This document shows positions 1-12,300 of a stretch of DNA of 64,000 nt, piece after piece. The DNA is from Sipunculus nudus (Eukaryota; Annelida; Sipuncula; Golfingiida; Sipunculidae). Where the stretch lies: contig CM049316.1 in assembly GCA_026874595.1 (NCBI GenBank), positions 47,496,695-47,560,694 on the forward strand, written 5' to 3'. A program made the position numbers and the translations under genes. Under the pieces are notes generated by a model. The model did no database searches. It was not told the DNA's origin and saw nothing but the letters and a program-made list of their open reading frames with translations. Within the stretch, counting starts at the first letter, position 1; every line of letters begins with the position of its first letter.

Positions 1-1180
1 GCCGGGTATCGGTCAGCCAATTAAGGTACAGTGAGGGCTGGATATCGGTCAGCCAATTTAGGTACACTGTAGGGCTGGATATCGGCCAGCCAATTTTGGT
101 ATATGTAGGGCTGGATATCGGTCAGCCAATTGAGGTACACTGTAAGGCTGGATATCAATTAGCCTATTCAGGTACACTGTAGGGCTAGATATCAGTCAGC
201 CTATTTAGGTACACTGTAGGGCTGGATATCAGTCAGCCTATTCAGGTACACTGTAGGGCTGGATATCGGTCAGCCATTTTAGGTACACTGTGGGGCTGGT
301 TATCGGTCCGCCTATTTAGGTACACTGTAGGGCTGGATATCAGTCAGCCTATTTAGGAACACTTTAGGGTTGGATATCAGCCAGCCTATTTAGGTACACT
401 GTAGGGCTGGATATCGGTCAGCCTATTCATGTACACTGTAGGACTGGGTATCGTTCAGCCTATTTAGGTACACTGTAGGGCTGGATATCGTTCAGCTTAT
501 TTAGGTACACTGTAGGGCTGGATATCGGTCAGCCTATTCAGGTACACTGTAGGGCTGGATATCAGTCAGCCTATTCAGGTACACTGTAGGACCGGGTATC
601 GGTCAGCCAATTAAGGTCCAGTGAGGGCTGGATATCGGTCAGCCAATTTAGGTACACTGTAGGGCTGGATATCGGCCAGCCAATTTTGGTATATGTAGGG
701 CTGGATATCGGTCAGCCAATTGAGGTACACTGTAGGGCTGGATATCAGTCAGCCTATTCAGGTACACTGTAGGGCTAGATATCAGTCAGCCTATTTAGGT
801 ACACTGTAGGGCTGGATATCAGTCAGCCTATTCAGGTACACTGTAGGGCTGGATATCGGTCAGCCATTTTAGGTACACTGTTGGGCTGGTTATCAGTCAG
901 CCTATTTAGGTACACTGTAGGGCTGGATATCAGTCAGCCTATTTAGGAACACTTTAGGGTTGGATATCAGTCAGCCTATTTAGGTACACTGTAGGGCTGG
1001 ATATCGGTCAGCCAATTTAGGTACACTGTAGGACTGGATATCGGTCCGCCAATTTAGGTACACTGTAGGGCTGGATATCGGTCAGCTTATTTAGGTCCAT
1101 TGTAGGGCTGGATATCGGTCAGCCTATTCAGGTACACTGTAGGACTAGGTATCGGACGGCCTATTCATGTACACTGTAAG
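1..1180. repeat. 37-bp satellite array with a 590-bp higher-order unit
   Basis: About 32 tandem copies of a roughly 37-bp monomer, most containing 'GGCTGGATATC' followed by 'ggtcagccaa' or a close variant. The order of monomer variants at 1-590 is repeated at 591-1180: 'ccgggtatcggtcagc' occurs at 2 and again at 592, and the short monomer ending 'ggtatatgtag' recurs at the same offset. The array is therefore a higher-order repeat of 16 monomers, seen twice. It starts before the window and is interrupted at 1180 by a transposon. There is no coding content. Confidence 0.95.
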
Positions 1181-3233
1181 CAGCGGCGTACCTAGCCTCA
1201 TTGCCGCCCGGGGCGGTGTTCGAAATTACCGCCCCTCTAACAAAACATTACAAAACTGGAAAACATATAGAAACATATCATGTTAAATGTCCTTGTTATA
1301 GGCTTGTATTTGACAACAACACAGTTATATGGATGAATTCACTCCCACTTGTTCAAACAAGTATATTTCATTATGAAGTAAACAGAAAGGAATAAAACAA
1401 ATAAATTGTTACTAACAAAAATTACACTGCAGGATACACGTATGATGTGGGAAATTTATCTTTCTTCATTCATGTAAACACAATTCATGATTACTTTATA
1501 CTCAACTTGGAAAAAAAACTTTATTTGGTGAGTGTTATTTCATTCTCAACGCATACAAATACCTTTTCACATCTATAATTCCACCTCTTGTTATCGCATA
1601 TATGACAGCAGGTATACCTAATGAAGCTATTGAAATATGTATGGTACTGCAGCATGCAAGGCACTTTACAAAAAAAACCGCGTAATTTCATTAGTTTTAG
1701 GCCTATATATGTAGACAGGGCACGTTTAATATTTTTACATAAAAACATCCAATGTTTGGTCAAACTGTTTAATTAAAATATCCTCAACGATAAAAGCATA
1801 CTTTGATTCAAGGCTACATCACATTCATTTTAGAATTATAATGATTATGCACTTTGTGAGGTTTTATTTATGAACTTATGACTATTTGTTATTCAATAAA
1901 GTATTTAAATAAATTTCATGTAATCATAATATCACTTAAATATATATTATAATTTAACTACAAATGATTTCACAACATACAACAACAGTCTGTAGGTATT
2001 GGACCATTAAACTATTAATAACAGAAATAACAGTACAGTTAAATATATCTTTATTTAAGTTTGAACTAAATGATAAAACTGATACTTAATATGTATACTG
2101 AAAATGTGGCTTAGCGGCCAGGGGGATTCATAAGAGAATTATATTTTAAAGATAAAAAGATAAAATAACTCCTAAATAGGTCTGTGTGTTTATTGTTTTT
2201 ATTCACGTTACATAAAAATCATGTAGGTCATATTGGTTAATCAAAAGACATAGGCATTTGGGTAGTACTCATTATATACACCATAGTGTAAACACGATAG
2301 TGTACACGAGACTGCATGATGTAAGAGTATGGAGAATCATGGAAAAAGGACATTTCAGGTTGTTTCAGGCTTTAAATATCATGGAATTTCGGGAAATCAG
2401 GGGTTCAAGAAAGGAAATTCTTCATACTTTGTACAGATCTTACAAGGAATAACTACAGATCTGTATTTCTATTTGCGTCTGCAAACAATTTGATTGGTTC
2501 CACTGCTTAGTTTATGATTCCGAAATTCTTGAAAATGGGACAAAAAGGCCAAACTTGTAATTTTTAAGGAACTCCTTATGCCTCTCATTATACTAATTGC
2601 CTTAAAGCCGTTCCCCTAAAATGTACAAAATATTTGCTAATCATTTTGTAGGTTCCACTGTTCAGTTTATAATCCCTGGAATATTGAAAATGGGACAAAA
2701 AGGCCAAAATTGTACTTTTTGAGGAACTCCTTATGCCACTCATTATACTTAATCCCAGAAATACCGCCCCCCTAAGTGTGCAAATCGTTCGCTTATCATT
2801 TTGTAGGTTCCACTGTCCAGTTTATAATCCTTAAAATACTTGAAAATGGGACAAAAAGGCAAAATTTGTACTTTTTGAGATATTCATTATGTCACTTGTG
2901 ATATTAATTCACCGAAATGCCGCCCCCTAATTGTACAAATCGTTCGCTAATTATTTTGTAGGTTCCACTGTCAAGTTCATAATCCCTGGAATATTGAAAA
3001 TGGGACCAAAAGGTCAAATTGGTACTTTTTTTTTAGGAATTCCTTATCTCACTCATCATATAAATTCACCGAAATGCCTCCCCCTAATTGTGCCAATCTC
3101 GCTAATTATTTTGTAGGTTCAACTGTCCAGTTTATAATCCTTAAAAAAAAACTTGAAATGCCGCCCCCCCCCCCCCCCCCCAAAAAAAAAATATGCCGCC
3201 CGGGGCGGACCGCCCCCCTTAGGTACGCCACTG
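1181..3233. mobile_element. Non-autonomous hAT-type DNA transposon
   Basis: The left end reads CAGCGGCGTACCTA and the right end, reverse-complemented, reads CAGTGGCGTACCTA, so the element has terminal inverted repeats. Just inside them lie GC-rich inverted segments containing CGCCCGGGGCG. The 8-bp sequence ACTGTAAG stands immediately on both sides (1173-1180 and 3234-3241), and the satellite resumes after the right copy. Ends starting CAG with an 8-bp duplication are typical of hAT elements. No transposase-like frame is visible in the 2053 bp, so this copy is non-autonomous. Its right third is a tandem array. Confidence 0.9.
2475..3165. repeat. 155-bp tandem repeat inside the hAT element
   Basis: The marker 'ggttc(c/a)actg' occurs at 2496, 2651, 2806, 2961 and 3116, exactly 155 bp apart. 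Each unit also carries 'gaaaatggga' plus 'caaaaggc' or a variant, and from the second unit on 'accgcccccctaa' or a close form. About 4.5 diverged copies end in an 18-base C run at 3164-3181 beside the element's right end. Confidence 0.9.
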
Positions 3234-3290
3234 ACTGTAAGGCATGGTATCGGACAGCCTATTCAGGTACAATACGTACAGCGAACAACT
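3234..3290. repeat. Resumption of the 37-bp satellite after the hAT insertion
   Basis: After the right target duplication the text 'ggcatggtatcggacagcctattcaggtaca' resumes the 37-bp monomer for about one and a half units before it decays. This shows that the element interrupted a once longer array. Confidence 0.85.
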
Positions 3291-3426
3291 CAATTCGGTA
3301 CGCAATACGCATTAACGATACGCTCTTTTTTTCTTTGTAAAAAAGGCGTGGACCATTTATTTCGTTTGATATGATGTCGAACAAAGTTCCGGGGGGCTGA
3401 CTCGCAGACATACACACACGCCATCA

Positions 3427-3459
3427 CCCCCCCCCCCCCACACACACACACACACGCAC
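3427..3459. repeat. Poly-C tract followed by (AC)n
   Basis: Thirteen C followed directly by about ten AC dinucleotides. Confidence 0.95.
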
Positions 3460-3647
3460 ACACGTGTTTTAATAATGTTATAATATATTACAATTAAGTA
3501 GAAAGATTTAGAAAATAAGCAGTTATAAAAGCCTATTATGTTTCCAGTTTAAGTTCATTCTAAACCAGGTTTAGATATATAACATTTCATAGAATACTCA
3601 TAAATGGAACCAAAGTCTATAATTCTACTTAATATTCTCTGAAAAGT

Positions 3648-4443
3648 GGGGGGCGGGGGGGGGGGTGATTAAATTGACCATTCACCTTGCCAAAAAGTGG
3701 GGGGGGGGAAATATATACCCCCCTTCCCCCTATATTGACACCTTTTGTCGGTTCCCAGTTTTGCCAACTTGATCTTTTGTGTAACAATCACACAAGACCT
3801 CTGATGCATGTCCAAAGATCCCGGACTGCAATTTAAACCAGGGATATAGTGGTCCATACCAACACTGGCCTAGTGCAAGTCTGAGTTCGAATCTAATATA
3901 ATCTCTTTATTAAAAAGAAATTTGAAAATTAAATTTGAAATTATCATGTGCATTTTATTTAACATTAGTTTACACGACTAGCTTATATGGGCTGATGAGT
4001 TTATTTCTATATCCATTAATTTTTGGGTGAACACGTTGTGGGTGGACCTACCAAGGCCCCTCACCTCAGTTATTTTTTTACCTTTCTTTTGCTTTTCCAG
4101 TTTGCGCTAGACCATAAATACGGTTGAATTTCAGTTACTTAAATTGGGCACAATATTAGCCCTAGGTCTCAAATAAGCATCTGCCATAGACCTCGAGTCA
4201 GTTCTCCACTATCGATCAGTTGCGGACGTGCCGGGCGGGGGGGGGGGGGGGGGGGGGGCTGGGGGGCTCCAGTGATGGCGATAGGTATATTTTTTTCTAC
4301 TGGACTCCAGATGGTCTAGTATTTCGAGTCCTCAACTCCGATTCTGAGTCAAAGTCCAGAACGCTCAAGTCCAAGTCAGAGTTCCCGGGACCACATATCA
4401 CCCGTTCATATAGAAAATATCACGCCCCCCCCCCCCCCCCCCC
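3648..4443. repeat. Cluster of long G and C homopolymers
   Basis: G-rich runs at 3648-3665 and 3699-3708, 22 G at 4237-4258 and 19 C at 4425-4443. Nothing coding is visible between them. The stretch lies just beyond the 3' end of the minus-strand gene. Confidence 0.85.
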
Positions 4444-4781
4444 GAGCTGCTTTTCTTCTCATACCGAAATAAGTATTTCCTAGATCCTCGCTGCCTCTCC
4501 AATTGGATATGTGTGTTAAGATATATATCCTAAAGGTACACTGAAAACTCCTCCAGATCGTATTACAAGAGGATTAACACATATCCGGGGGTCCATGCTT
4601 GAAGCTTTATAAAGCAGAGTTGGAGAGCAAACAGTAATAAGACGATACAATTAGACTAAAACAAATTCTGGCAGAAAATGTTTAAAAAAAAAGTCTTATT
4701 CCCTTGATAAAATATTTAAAACAGATCATGACTTTACAAAGAGAGAGACCGCATGTTTATAAATATGGATGTGGTAAACAT

Positions 4782-4787
4782 TTTATT
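4782..4787 (-). promoter_or_regulatory. Candidate polyadenylation signal of the minus-strand gene
   Basis: Minus-strand AATAAA about 150 nt after the stop codon at 4936-4938. It is the first good match to the animal poly(A) hexamer past the stop and implies a short 3' UTR. The cleavage site itself cannot be read. Confidence 0.6.
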
Positions 4788-4935
4788 GCATTGCACAACA
4801 CTTCATTCATGAATCCATTCACCATAGTCTCATAGAATCGAAAATTAAATTTAATCAGAGCGAAATTTTTGCTATTAATCTTAAAACCGTGGGTTTTGTC
4901 TGGTGGAATTTATCAATAATTTTAAGAATTATAGG

Positions 4936-6304
4936 TTAATTTTTACTGTCTTTTTTGCGCACCGACCTACATCGACGTGTTCGCGTGTATTTACTTTGAG
5001 CAGGAGAATTAGATGAAGATCCTTCAGTCAGAGATTCTCGACGCTGAGAAAAGAAACTTTTCCCGCTGTTTATGGCGGCTCTGCCCCGGAGACGCCGCTT
5101 GCCGGTACTGCCGGCAGTGCTGGGGCGGGAAACCGCTTGTCCTGTTCCAGATTCAAGATCTAACTTGCTTAAATCGGATTCTAAGGTAGAAAAAGGTGTG
5201 CCAGGTCGTGAACGCAAATTCCTTGGCTTGACAGAATTTTGGCCTTGACTGAAGGTAGCGTTACAGGAGTGGGGACGCCCTAACACCATGTTGTTAACGT
5301 TAATATTCCTAGCGTTGTGACTATGGGTGCATGAGCCACATCCGGAACGCGGTCGGCTAATTTCTTGAACTTCCGGGTCATCCGCCATGTCAACAGGGTC
5401 GCCGCGCTCGTGAAGGTCGTACGGCGTTTGAGGACACTCTCCGTCACAGTCACTGAGACCACAACACGTACAGACCTCGGTACCTTGACGCTTCAAGGGA
5501 CAGTCACCTACACAAGCCAGCTGCATGCAGTCAGGACAACACTTACGCTCTCTATTGCTTTTGGCGCTAGTAACCCGTGGTTGATGACGAACTGAAGTGG
5601 TACTTGACGGTCGCTGGCGACCTTTGGCTGACTTGACTCGTTTCTGTTTGCGGTCTTCCCATTCTGCAGTCTGCAGTTCAAGCTTCTGGAGGGCCTGCAG
5701 ACGGTCAATCAGCAGCATCTCTTCTTCTCCTTTTGGACGTTCCTTGCACGTGTCACGCCAGTTCACGCCAGCGGTGCATGCGCTCTTCAGATCTAAGTAT
5801 TTCATATTCTCAGACAAAGGCGGGGCAAATTCATACGGCGGGATCTCGACCTTTGACGCGTCGAAGTCGTACCGCCGCAAGGACTTCTTTGGTTCCGGGT
5901 AATACACAGCATCCATCTGCTCCGGACGAAGGTCAAGTTTGTTCGAGTTCTGTTCCGCTTTCTGTTGCATTTGTTCACGGTCTAACACCAATGTTTCTAG
6001 GTTATTTGAATCAGTCTCTCCGTCTGACTCTCTGTCAGTACATATACCGCTTGTACTACTAAGGTCGGTGTCCTTTCGCGAGACTTCGAGCGTTTCTGTA
6101 CTTTTTACGTCACCGGTTTCCGTTTGGTCACCGTACCCCGGGTGTAATCGTTTCCTACCCGAGAGCCGGTACAGAATTTCTGGAGTGAGCGTATCAAAGT
6201 CCCCTGTTTGTACATGCAGTTCTGGTGTGGGAGGGATGTGTTCCGGGGGATGAGGTACGTACTGAGTTTCTTGCCTTGAACCAGGCCGCCCAGATCCAGG
6301 CCGG
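4936..6304 (-). CDS. Exon 7 (terminal coding exon) of the uncharacterised minus-strand gene
   Basis: Acceptor tactttacag|C at 6305; the frame then stays open for 455 codons to TAA at 4938-4936. It holds a Pro-rich start (HPPEHIPPTPELH), the stretch PEQMDAVYYPEPKKSLRRYD, the Cys clusters (residues 519-555 of the model) and a basic, Ser-rich tail ending KKDSKN. It has no internal stop and a higher GC content than its surroundings. Confidence 0.9.
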
Positions 6305-9300
6305 CTGTAAAGTAAACATAAATACGCAGTGAATAAATGTCTAAAGCTGACAATGTAAAATATTAATCAGTATATCAAAGTCATCTTCAAGCAGCACAAA
6401 TCGTATATGGAATTCTAATGTAAAGCACCTGCACATTTCCAAGATTTCAAATATTCGTTTAGATTTAACTAAAGCCAAGACATAAATACACATACATCGG
6501 TGCTTTAGTGGACTGAAGGGTATTTATATTATAATAAAGACGGCATTCAAAGTTAACCTTATGCGTGCCAAAAAGAACGCATACTAGGGTGATAATACAC
6601 TAAATTAATGGTTACACAATCTCAATATTGTCTTCGGAATTCTACGATAATTTAAAATTCTAAATCATCTAAAGATTTGTCCTACAAACAGAGTGTGAAC
6701 CATCCACGAGAAACTGAAATTCTGATATTCCTAGAAAATGTCATGAGGTATAATTGACAGGTGTGCACATCCTTCAGGTGCTTAATTAGAACACTTATTT
6801 AGTCTTGTTTTGGTCAATGTGGACGTCCATCTTAATGCTTAGTGTGTTGGTTATGAAATTAAGCACCATACAGCAGAAATTAAAATAACATGTTATTAAA
6901 AAAAACATCTTAGGTTTTCTGACCTGTAATAAGGAATAAAACCTCAAAAAACAAAGCATTCTATATAACACTCTAATGTGATTTAACTGTTGTTTGTGGA
7001 ACTAAGAACGCTTTGTTGAGCTATCTAATGCTGGATGAGTGTGAGCGGGCAGTGAGTGCTGTACCTGGCTGGCTCTTGTCTGGATGACGGTCTGGAGCAG
7101 GCCGTTCGACTGATGGGACGACAACGGAACACACGGGTGTCTATGTTCTCCTGTTCGTAAGGCAGCCACTGCTTGTCCTGGAAGGCCTTCATACTGGACG
7201 CCAGCTGACTCCGGTAAACCTGGGTCGCTGCATCGCCCCGGGTCCCGTTCAGATACTTCTGTCAATTACAATCATTAGAAACTCTATACTCAAATAGTAA
7301 ACTCATATATTCAATAGCGGTCGAGATCTGCATTTTAGTTTTCTTTACGCCTCACTTTTCAAAATACATGTACTCTCAGATGATGATCCATTTTACTTTT
7401 TTCTTTTTATAATGCAATGATGCAATGCATCATGTTGGAAATATCGCGATACTTTCTAATGTGATGGAACCTTCGCGTATATCATGAAACGCACACTTTG
7501 TGACGTTTTCACTAGGCATCACAGAAACAACCTAAATATCAATTGCTTTATCCTTTGATAATCTGTCAGGCACATTGGTTATTCACGGCTGCTCTGAGTT
7601 TTTGTGAACACAATCTTCAAAATAATCTATGACACTCATACCCACGTGACTACAGACCTTTATGGAATTGGTAGAACGCTTAATGTAGATCCTTTATTAC
7701 TACATTTACCAAATTACGCTCCAGTCTTAACAAATTATGAATTTAATGGTTATCATGCAGGAAGTAAGTTTTTAAATTATAAAGCAGTATATTGTTTAGG
7801 AAAATTATTCATTCACCCATTCAGGGAATTTTCTATTTGGAAAGTATCACAGCGGAATCAGTCTAGAAAAAATAACGTTCTGAAAAGAAAGATTAGTGTT
7901 TGACTACTCTTTCTCTGACATTCCCGTCATTGAAGTCATTGCCAAAGATGACAGGCGGGCGAGACAGAGGCTATACATACGGACAAAATATGTATATTTT
8001 GGGATTTATTGACGCGCTCTTCAGTAATTAGGCTAATTAGGCATGCTTTGGTTCGGTTTATGGAGCATGTTTACACGTACTCGTGAAGACAGAACTAAAC
8101 TGAGCAAAGGAAGTTGATGGAGGAACTTACTCAGCTGAATGTTATGATCGACGTATATTTACCACATTTAAGGCCCTGAAGAAGCTGGGATACACATGCC
8201 TTTTGTATATATGAACTGGCAAATACAACTAAGTTGTTGCAATGTCTCCCTTCCAATCTGAGCAATTCCCCCCCCCTTTACTTTGTTTCCCACAACCTGA
8301 CTTAATCAACATGTCCAAGGATTAAGTGTTCCTGTTATAGTACATACACATAAAATATGTGTTTGAGTAGAACTTATTATATAAATCACAAAAGCTACAA
8401 GCGCTAGATAATGGCAAAATACTTTAGTTTACTTGTATTTAAATTATCTATTTCGCTGATGAAATCAATCCTGAAGTATCACTTCGATTAATAACTTATC
8501 TCGTTTTTTTATGGAGAGAGATATGTTTATCTTTAATAATCAATAATAAAGTCTATACGTTACAGGATGGCTGTAGATGTCAGGATTCCACGTGCATCTG
8601 TACATCTCCCAGCGTGTCACTGTCCAAACAAGATCCCTAGTGGTTATTCCATCCATGTCGGTACAGGATCATTAAACAAAACTATAACAAGAGCCCTAAA
8701 CTGATTATCCCTGTTTTCTATTGTAAGTTCCCTTTTTTCATGTGTCCCTCCGAGACATTGGCACGGTTTAAGATTTGGGCTGCACCTCGACACTTTGCTT
8801 TCCAATGGTTACAATTGGTCTAGGTCAGCTGCTTGTGGTTCTATGTCGAGGTTACTCATTCGTATTACAAGACGGGTATGGCAAACAGAGAAGAATTAAT
8901 AACGTGCGGGGCGTCCCTGCCAGGGCCCTCCTTAATATTGCCAGTCCCGTATAACACGCCTACAAGTGATCTAACATTGATATCCACACTTAAGCGCTCC
9001 TACTGGCCGGAAAGCCAACACTTCTGGATTTAATTGAATTCCTGCTTAATATCTTCCGTGCTCATGGCTTCCTCTCGCTGAGAAGATTTACACTTAACAC
9101 GCCTAAGTAGTGCCTGGCCTTTCCTTGTTACCACCTCGTAATAGAGATTTTATTCTTGTATTACTACATTACATTATCAGTAACGACAACTGAATGTTAT
9201 TTATGGCCGGAAATGTAAAATACATACATGTATCTCATTACATCATGACTGTGAAATGGGTGTCTGACCAATCAACAAGGTTAGTAAGATTAGGAGGAAA

Positions 9301-12300
9301 CTATCAGAGAACACAGTGTTATACTTTCTACGTCTGTTCACCCATATATATGGATCTCTGGTTTGTAGAAGTGTGGATTTAAAAATACACAATCACAAAT
9401 ACGGTATTGTGTCCTAAGAGAAATGAAATAAACTGAGAAAATGGTGTACGAAATCAAAGTAGTACGTCAGGTTTTTCTCTTTGAACTTCAGAGAAATGAA
9501 TGGCTGATGCAGTTAGTCAGGTTCTGTAAATGCACTTTTAATATAAATCTACCAATAATGTATAAATATTTGATTGCTGGAAGTAACCTACCGGGTTACG
9601 TTACAAAGAATGGATGGTCGTCTGTAACGGTTTAGCATTGGTAAATATTTTAAATGTATGCATCCTTGCTTCCCACTGCGTTCACTGCTGCGTGAATTCT
9701 AGTTGCCACGACAACCTAACAGACACCGGTCCACACTACAACTGACATTTGGCTTTAACAATGTCTGATATTAAAGGTTCATCACATATTGTCCGTGCTA
9801 TTCTAACAGAAAAAAAGACTTATAAAAGCATCATTGTATAAGCGTCCATAATTAATATTCATTATATGGCAGTATTGAATATACAATGGACGCAGGCTAG
9901 GCTACCATTGCTGTTGGCCTTCATGAGGTGACTTGCCATTACAATCACATGGCCACGGCTTTCAGTGACAAGCCATGGTCAGAAACAACTTGCCATGAAA
10001 TGGTAGAACAGGTTAAAACTAGCGATACTAACCTATGGTATACCGTGGTTGCCTTTATATCGGCTGGGCTGAATTTTCGCGGTTTTTGTATTTAAAAAGT
10101 TTCACGGGGTTACATTTTCGCGCTCTCATTAGTTTAGTAGTATAATTTAATTTTTAAATATGAAACTATGAACTGTAATGACCAAATTATTTCATAAACC
10201 GCGGATTTCACTATTTTCTAGGTCTACTAATTCTCTGTCCGGAACTCAGGATACTAGTATCGCACGTTCGAACAGTCACGGACGGCTGAGCCGTCACGTG
10301 CGGGGAGCATTGACCCAGCTGAATGTAATTAGTTCAGGGCAAGGCTCATGCTAAACAACTCTTTTCCCACTGTTCTACGGCAATTTGGCCCCATAATGAA
10401 CTGTGACCTTCCAAATATATTCAAAATTCACGTCATCACTAGCCAATCAAACATCGTTTGGCGCGTCATGAATTCGGCAGTGACAGAATTAGTCCTTTAT
10501 ACAGTTACAGGGTGGCGCTTCCCTAGCGACTACGTTCACTACTTTAGTGGCAAATTTATTCATTAACAATAAGTAAATACGGCACAATGTGAAATAGTAC
10601 CCTCTACTCAATATTCTTTTAAGCGGAACTGGATGTCATCTGGCTTGGCACACATACACGTAATTTTTAAATATTACTGCTTGGCGGACATTGACACTTT
10701 CCAAGCTCCAGTCATGTGCCGTGGGGCGGGAAAAAACTACCAGGCGCGCCCAACCGGTCAGCACATCCTTGCAAAGGGTCACGGTTTTTGCATCTAAGCC
10801 AACCGATACTATTTAGTATTTTAAGTGGACCCTGTTATTCTCCCTGAATCATGTTATTTATATGCACCAGGCTCGATAGACATCACCACGTAACCGAAGA
10901 TTAATTTCAACTGTCACCAACTATCGGCAGCTTCTAAAATTAACGATAATGGCCTGGCATATATGCATTCAAAACTGCGTGGTTTCAATTTCGCGGTCAG
11001 AGAGCGACCGTGAATATCGCAAATTTGAAACCACCGCAAATAAGAAGACAACCACAGTATTTGGAAACTGTGTTGCGCTGAGCCGATTCTGCTGTCACTT
11101 ACCTTAGACCGATGAGGCCTGCTCCGAATAGTGCCAACAGTTTAACAATGCATGGCTACAATAAATGCTATTGCACACATGCAGCTTAACAAAGCCAGTA
11201 ATTAGCAATATACCAGCTCATGGCATTAACGCAAAACAAAGCCAGTCTGAATACAGAAATTCAATTCAAGAAACTTGTTGAGATCTGCCGATATCCCGAG
11301 TTGTATACTGCGAATTATTGTCCACATATTGGGTTTGTTGGAAACTGTTTAACATATGAAAATGTTTGTTTTTAAGAGAAACGATACCTGTTAGTGCTGC
11401 GTTTTTATCAAATATGAGGGAAAATGTCCCCCCGTTGATTTTTTTACTTTAGTTTTTTTAAATGACGAGTCTTGTCATTCTGACGTTCTATTCATCTGAG
11501 TGTCAGACGTGCCGCTGCTGATTAGTTTTACTATATCCTCCTCGTCGACGACACTAAATAGAAATCACCAAGTTCTCACCTTCAGTCCATTAGCCTTGAA
11601 CTTCGCCTGGATCTGTGACCCCACGTCACGGACCTGTTCCTTCAGTCGTTTGAATTCAGCCTGTGAACAAGACAAAAGTACAGTAAATGTTTGTTTTTGT
11701 AGATCTTTATGTCTTTGCTGCGAGGTTATTATTGGCGTTATAATGATATATACAACTTGCATGGGCATCTTTTCCCTCAATATATCTTATTTGTATCAGT
11801 TCAATGAATATATAACAAGAACAAAATACCCATCAATGATCATTTTGCATAATACAATACTATGAATGAAAAATGTACCCTTTTTCATACGAGCAACTCC
11901 TTACTGAACCCTAGGGAGAACTCCTGTAAGAAATATCGTATCGCATATAGGCCGTATCTGAATTTAAACGATTGGCAACAATCCCATTCCTTTTACGAAA
12001 GTGTCTCCGATATTTAATTCAATTTTGACATAATTAAAGAAAGTTACATGCGGTGATTGAGCCCATTCTCTTTCATTTTGCATACCGTGAAAATCGTCCA
12101 CCCATTTATGATAAAAGTTGCTAACACAAGGACGAGGGACAACGGACGTACGCCACGATAACGCAAATGCAAGCAGAAGGGAAAATATAGACCTCATCTA
12201 TTATTAAATGTGATTGAATGCTTAACTATTCCAGGCCTTTCTTGACGAGGTATATCTAAACTGAAAATTTCATCTGATCTTAAATCCCCTCTTCGCCAGG

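Noticed and set aside
3840-3885. tRNA or SINE from 'gagttcgaatct'
   Set aside because: A B-box-like motif is present, but the A-box-like motif is far too close for a tRNA fold.
5280-5902. Several overlapping frames on both strands inside the terminal exon
   Set aside because: They are shadows of the long minus-strand frame, which alone fits the splice phases.
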